A program made the translations under genes and the position numbers. This document shows, in pieces, positions 60,279-64,000 of a stretch of DNA of 64,000 nt. The stretch is from assembly GCA_964493505.1 (NCBI GenBank), contig CAZBNP010000007.1, forward strand, positions 140,673 through 204,672, in the 5' to 3' direction. Numbering within the stretch: the first letter of the stretch is position 1; each line of letters starts with the position of its first letter. The notes beneath the pieces are model-generated. The model searched no databases, was not told the origin of the DNA, and saw only the letters and a program-made list of their open reading frames with translations. Source of the DNA: Chryseosolibacter sp964493505 (lineage in GTDB: Bacteria > Bacteroidota > Bacteroidia > Cytophagales > Cyclobacteriaceae).

Positions 60279-63200
60279 ATGAACAGACTTCTCCTGTGCC
60301 TGGCCTTGCTGGGCTATCATGTTGCCGCCGCCCAGATTCACGCTGGCTTGTTCCGGTTCCCGGATGTCTCACAAACGCATATCGTCTTTACCTACGGCAA
60401 CGACCTCTGGGTTGTCCCTAAGTCCGGTGGGATGGCTTATCGTTTGAGCTCGCCTTCCGGCGTGGAATCCTTTCCGAAATTCTCTCCCGATGGAAAGACC
60501 ATTGCGTTCACAGGAAACTACGATGGCAACGACGATGTGTACACCATCCCGTCATTTGGGGGAGTGCCGTTTCGGCTGACCTATCATGGAATGGCTGACC
60601 GCGTTGTGGACTGGTCTCCGGATGGCGAACACATTCTGTTTGCCTCGGCCCGCGAAAGCGGACGCGAGCGATTCAATCAGTTCTACAAGATGAAAGTGAG
60701 CGGAGGCTTGCCAACAAAACTACCCCTGCCATACGCGGAATTTGGATCTTTCTCGCCCGATGGAAAACAACTTGCCCTCACCTTCAAATCACAGGTATTC
60801 CGAAACTGGAAGCGCTACCGCGGAGGATGGAGCGCCTCAATCCACTTGTTCAACCTGGAGAACTATGCCTCGGAAAACATTTCAATCAATTCCAATTACA
60901 GCGACGAGCTCCCCATGTGGTCGGGTACAAGCATCTTCTTCCTGTCAGATCGCGGACCCGAACAGCGAATGAATCTCTGGGAATACAATACGACAGACAA
61001 GACCTTCAAACAACTGACGCAGTTTAAGGATGAAGACGTGCACTACCCTTCTCTTGGTCCTTCAGAGATTGTATTTGAAGCGGGTGGTAAACTTTACCTT
61101 TTCAGTCTCGCCGAGCGTTCACACAAGGAAGTCCAAGTAGGGGTGGTAACAGACGGACTTCACATGAAGCCGAAAGTGATCAGCGCAGGCGATAGTCCCA
61201 ATCAATTCATTTCTCCCGATGGTAGCCGCGTGCTGATAGAAGCCCGTGGTGAGATATTCGATGTTCCTGCGGAGAATGGTTTTGTAAAAAACATAACGCA
61301 AACATCCGGCGTATTCGAGCGTTACCCATCGTGGTCGCCCAACGGGAAACACATCGCATACTGGAGTGACGCGTCGGGAGAATATGAACTGACGTTGCGC
61401 GAAAATAAGAGTGACGCACCGGAGAAAAAACTTACTTCCTACGGCGCAGGATTCAGGTACAATTTGTTCTGGTCGCCCGACAGCAAGAAAATCGCATTCA
61501 TCGACAAAGCAATGAAGGTGAAGGTTTATGACCTGGCAACCAGTCAAACAACCGACGTGGATCAGGGGCAACGGATGATGCATTGGACATGTAACAATTT
61601 CCAGGTGAGCTGGTCGCCCGACAGCCGTTGGATCGCGTACGGGCGCGATATCGAAAACCTGCACGAGGCGATCTTTCTGTATGACTACCAACGGAAAGAA
61701 CGTCATCAGATCACGACGGGATATTACAATACGAGCAACCCTATCTTCGATCCCGATGGCAAATATCTATACCTCCTTACGCACCAGTTTTTCAACCCGT
61801 CATACAGCGACTTCGACAATACTTTTGTCTACATGAACTCGGTGAAGATCGCAGCTATCCCGCTGAAGAAATCAACACCTTCGCCGGTGCACCCGCGGAA
61901 TGACGAGGTAACCGTCGGGAAAGAGGGTGAGGAAACGCCTCCGGCCGAAAAAACCAGGGAGAAGAACAAGAAAAAGGGCGATAGCAAAAAAGAGGAACCA
62001 GCCTCCCCTGTTGAGATCGATATTGAAGGACTCGAGTCGCGAATGGTTTTCCTGCCGATGTCACCCGGGAACTATGGAAGACTGGCAGCCATCAAAGACA
62101 AACTGATCTTCCATCAGCAACCTAATACAGGCGCAGAAGACCAGAAGAGCACGCTGAAGTTCTACGACTTCGAGAAACGCGAGGAAAAAACAATTATAGA
62201 TGATACGGAATATTTTCAACTGTCTGCAGACGGCACCAAACTACTGGTAAGAAAAGACGGAAGCTACTACGTCATCAAACCGGAACCCGATCAAAAGGCG
62301 GAAAAGAAACTGCGTACGCAAGACATGCAGTTGTTGATCAATCCGCGCGAAGAGTGGAAACAGATCCTGACAGATGCCTGGCGACTGGAACGCGACTACT
62401 TCTATGATGCGAATATGCATGGCGTCGACTGGAACAGTATAAAGACTCAATACATGGCGATGCTCGAAGGTGCGATCACACGTGAGGAAGTGAACTGGGT
62501 ATTGGGCGAAATGATAGGCGAATTGAATGCATCGCACACTTATAAAGGAGGTGGCGCGGAGGAATCAACAAAATCTCTTTCCGTTGGCTACCTCGGAATC
62601 GACTGGCAGCAGGAGGACGGATTCTACAAGGTCGGCAAGATCGTGCGGGCGGCTCCCTGGGATGCAGAGGTACGCTCACCGCTGGATGCGCCAGGGGTAG
62701 ATGTCAAGGAGGGCGATTTCATTCTGGCGGTAAACGGCGTGCGCATTACAACCGAGATGGAACCGTTCGCTGCCTTCCAGGGCCTGGGTGGCAAGACGGT
62801 TGAGTTGACGTACAACACAACGGCATCGCTATCGGGCGCAAAGACTGCCGTCGTCGAGGCGCTCACGGACGAAGTCAGGCTTCGCCACCTTGCCTGGATA
62901 GAACAAAACCGGAAGCGTGTCGAGGACGCGACCAATGGGGAAGTCGGGTATGTCTACGTGCGAAGCACCGGCATCGACGGGCAGAACGAATTGCTGCGTC
63001 AGTTCAATGCCCAGGTCAACAAAAAAGCGCTGGTGATCGATGAGCGATTCAATAGCGGAGGACAAATTCCCGATCGCTTTATTGAAATGCTGAATCGCCC
63101 GCCGCTGGTATTCTGGGCAACGCGCGACGGAAAGCCCTGGCCCTGGCCGATGGCTGGCCATTTCGGTCCGAAGGTGATGCTGATCAATGGATGGAGTGGG

Positions 63201-63536
63201 TCAGGCGGTGACGCGTTTCCCGACTACTTCCGAAAAACAGGTCTCGGTCCCCTTATCGGCTCCCGAACGTGGGGTGGACTGATCGGTATCAGCGGGGCGC
63301 CGCCACTGATTGACGGTGGCGTTGTAACGGTTCCGACTTTTCGCATGTATGAACTCGATGGCACCTGGTTTAAGGAAGGCCACGGCGTCGATCCTGATAT
63401 CGCGGTAGCGGAGAACCTCACCGAATCCGCAATGGGTAAAGATGTGCAGCTTGAGCGCGGTATCGCTGAAATTCAGGATCTCCTGAAAACGAAAGGTTTT
63501 CAGGCTCCCGGTGTACCATCGGCCGAAACCCGGTGA
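60279..63536 (+). CDS. Secreted Tricorn-like S41 family peptidase
   Basis: 1085 residues. The signal peptide ends about AAA before QIHAGLFRFPD. Two beta-propellers built from PD40-type repeats (PKFSPDGKTIAFTG, WSPDGEHILFAS, WSPNGKHIAYWSD, SPDSRWIAYG) fill residues 25-560. A Lys/Glu-rich linker (EKTREKNKKKGDSKKEEPAS) follows, then the C1 helical region with the catalytic His candidate in GELNASHTYKG, a PDZ domain (YLGIDWQQEDGFYKV, VDVKEGDFILAVNGV) and the S41 core with Ser in NGWSGSGGDAFPDY. Tricorn of archaea trims peptides from the proteasome; bacterial secreted homologues probably degrade peptides in the envelope. Confidence 0.93.
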   Translation: MNRLLLCLALLGYHVAAAQIHAGLFRFPDVSQTHIVFTYGNDLWVVPKSGGMAYRLSSPSGVESFPKFSPDGKTIAFTGNYDGNDDVYTIPSFGGVPFRLTYHGMADRVVDWSPDGEHILFASARESGRERFNQFYKMKVSGGLPTKLPLPYAEFGSFSPDGKQLALTFKSQVFRNWKRYRGGWSASIHLFNLENYASENISINSNYSDELPMWSGTSIFFLSDRGPEQRMNLWEYNTTDKTFKQLTQFKDEDVHYPSLGPSEIVFEAGGKLYLFSLAERSHKEVQVGVVTDGLHMKPKVISAGDSPNQFISPDGSRVLIEARGEIFDVPAENGFVKNITQTSGVFERYPSWSPNGKHIAYWSDASGEYELTLRENKSDAPEKKLTSYGAGFRYNLFWSPDSKKIAFIDKAMKVKVYDLATSQTTDVDQGQRMMHWTCNNFQVSWSPDSRWIAYGRDIENLHEAIFLYDYQRKERHQITTGYYNTSNPIFDPDGKYLYLLTHQFFNPSYSDFDNTFVYMNSVKIAAIPLKKSTPSPVHPRNDEVTVGKEGEETPPAEKTREKNKKKGDSKKEEPASPVEIDIEGLESRMVFLPMSPGNYGRLAAIKDKLIFHQQPNTGAEDQKSTLKFYDFEKREEKTIIDDTEYFQLSADGTKLLVRKDGSYYVIKPEPDQKAEKKLRTQDMQLLINPREEWKQILTDAWRLERDYFYDANMHGVDWNSIKTQYMAMLEGAITREEVNWVLGEMIGELNASHTYKGGGAEESTKSLSVGYLGIDWQQEDGFYKVGKIVRAAPWDAEVRSPLDAPGVDVKEGDFILAVNGVRITTEMEPFAAFQGLGGKTVELTYNTTASLSGAKTAVVEALTDEVRLRHLAWIEQNRKRVEDATNGEVGYVYVRSTGIDGQNELLRQFNAQVNKKALVIDERFNSGGQIPDRFIEMLNRPPLVFWATRDGKPWPWPMAGHFGPKVMLINGWSGSGGDAFPDYFRKTGLGPLIGSRTWGGLIGISGAPPLIDGGVVTVPTFRMYELDGTWFKEGHGVDPDIAVAENLTESAMGKDVQLERGIAEIQDLLKTKGFQAPGVPSAETR

Positions 63537-63579
63537 CGGCTCATACCTCGGCGGAACACGAGCCGGCATTTTCTTTGAA

Positions 63580-63810
63580 ATGGATAAGGAATTCAGGGTC
63601 ATGGCCTATGGAAACTCTGAATATATTCGCGGATCCAATAGGTCAAAGACCGGAATTTTAGCTTTCTTGCCGAAAGGGAAATGGACGGTGGTTCAGTACG
63701 ATTTCATCAACAAAACAACGAAGGTTCTCGATGAATCGGCCAGCGGACAATTCACATTTTCAGTTCCGGAGTCAAGAGCTGCCGCTACTCTCTTCAAAAG
63801 AAAACCTTAA
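63580..63810 (+). CDS. Orphan ~76-residue fragment or small protein
   Basis: The frame reads MDKEFRVMAYGNSEYIRGSN, KTGILAFLPKGKWTVVQYDF and VPESRAAATLFKRKP. It is open back to 63511, overlapping the peptidase stop, and the residues just before the ATG (LGGTRAGIFFE) also look protein-like. The beta-rich content with a basic end suggests the C-terminal domain of a larger secreted protein, so this may be a remnant whose 5' part was lost. I cannot name the family. Confidence 0.5.
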   Translation: MDKEFRVMAYGNSEYIRGSNRSKTGILAFLPKGKWTVVQYDFINKTTKVLDESASGQFTFSVPESRAAATLFKRKP

Positions 63811-63837
63811 ATCCCGGAGGGATGAACGATTGGGTAA

Positions 63838-63857
63838 CCCGGACTTTCAAGTCCGGG
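63838..63857. repeat. 20-bp REP-like palindrome
   Basis: cccggactt and aagtccggg flank two bases. It is preceded by a smaller stem atccc/gggat (63811-63823). Its right arm is the start of the tandem array at 63849. Confidence 0.7.
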
Positions 63858-64000
63858 TAGGTCCGGGGGCGAAGTCCGGGTAGGTCCGGGGGCGAAGTCC
63901 GGGTAGGCCCGGGGCGAAAGTCCGGGTAGGCCCGGGGTCGAAAGGCCGGGTAGGTCCGGGGGCGAAGTCCGGGTAGGCCCGGGGCGAAAGTCCGGGTAGG
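63849..64000 (+). repeat. GC-rich 23-bp tandem repeat array, open at the right edge
   Basis: Six full units and one partial: 63849-63871, 63872-63894, 63895-63917, 63918-63941 (24 bp), 63942-63964, 63965-63987 and 63988-64000. Each starts aagtccgggtagg (one unit aaggcc) and ends with tccgggggcg or cccggggcga. There are no unique spacers. Confidence 0.92.

Noticed and set aside
63849..64000. Possible CRISPR array
   Set aside because: Units are directly adjacent, with no unique spacers, and no cas genes are present.

Overview
The window is chromosomal DNA from a member of the Bacteroidota, most likely a Cytophagales-type gliding or surface-living bacterium. The evidence is a PorP/SprF protein beside a giant type B T9SS cargo, promoters of the -33 TTTG / -7 TAnnTTTG class, almost no Shine-Dalgarno sequences, a class II tRNA-Leu without an encoded CCA, and secreted proteins that nearly all carry Gln right after the predicted signal peptidase I site. 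No ribosomal RNA, prophage, insertion sequence or CRISPR array was seen.

Layout. Positions 1-3740 (minus strand) hold an arginine-biosynthesis operon: a GNAT acetyltransferase, argG, argC and a partial argD. Positions 4250-12170 hold a T9SS pair (PorP/SprF and a 1753-residue cargo), a small secreted protein, and a glutaminyl-peptide cyclotransferase with an overlapping 53-residue membrane ORF. Positions 12227-15625 carry tsaC/sua5, pfkA and pgk. Positions 15.8-31.3 kb are a mixture: a beta-barrel protein, two tiny membrane proteins, a hybrid kinase converging on an NtrC-type regulator, ahcY, an Asp-box protein, an enoyl-CoA hydratase, comEC, phoH, a SAM hydrolase-type protein and an esterase.

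Positions 31.4-35.2 kb form a scrambled accessory patch next to tRNA-Leu(CAA). It contains a duplicated, palindrome-interrupted 5' half of the tRNA gene, a ~117-bp direct repeat flanking a higBA toxin-antitoxin pair, an arsC-like phosphatase gene, the last codons of an arsM gene, a thioredoxin-reductase-like flavoprotein and a fragment of a DUF885 gene.

Positions 35.2-58.6 kb are a dense signalling region. Histidine kinases and a receiver protein precede a 15-kb co-directional run: soluble PAS chemoreceptor, cheW, cheD, cheY, cheB, cheA, a CheC/CheX-like gene, cheR, then a SpoIIE/PP2C phosphatase, a SiaB-type kinase, a SiaC-type phosphoprotein, a TerB-like protein, a TerB-ABCG transporter fusion, two exported proteins and a LuxR-type response regulator. 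This is the candidate undescribed system: a flagellum-independent chemosensory array joined to a SiaABC-like partner switch without a diguanylate cyclase, with an ABC transporter as the plausible output.

The right end has an outer-membrane protein, a metallophosphoesterase, a Tricorn-like S41 peptidase, an orphan C-terminal fragment and a GC-rich 23-bp tandem array that runs off the window.
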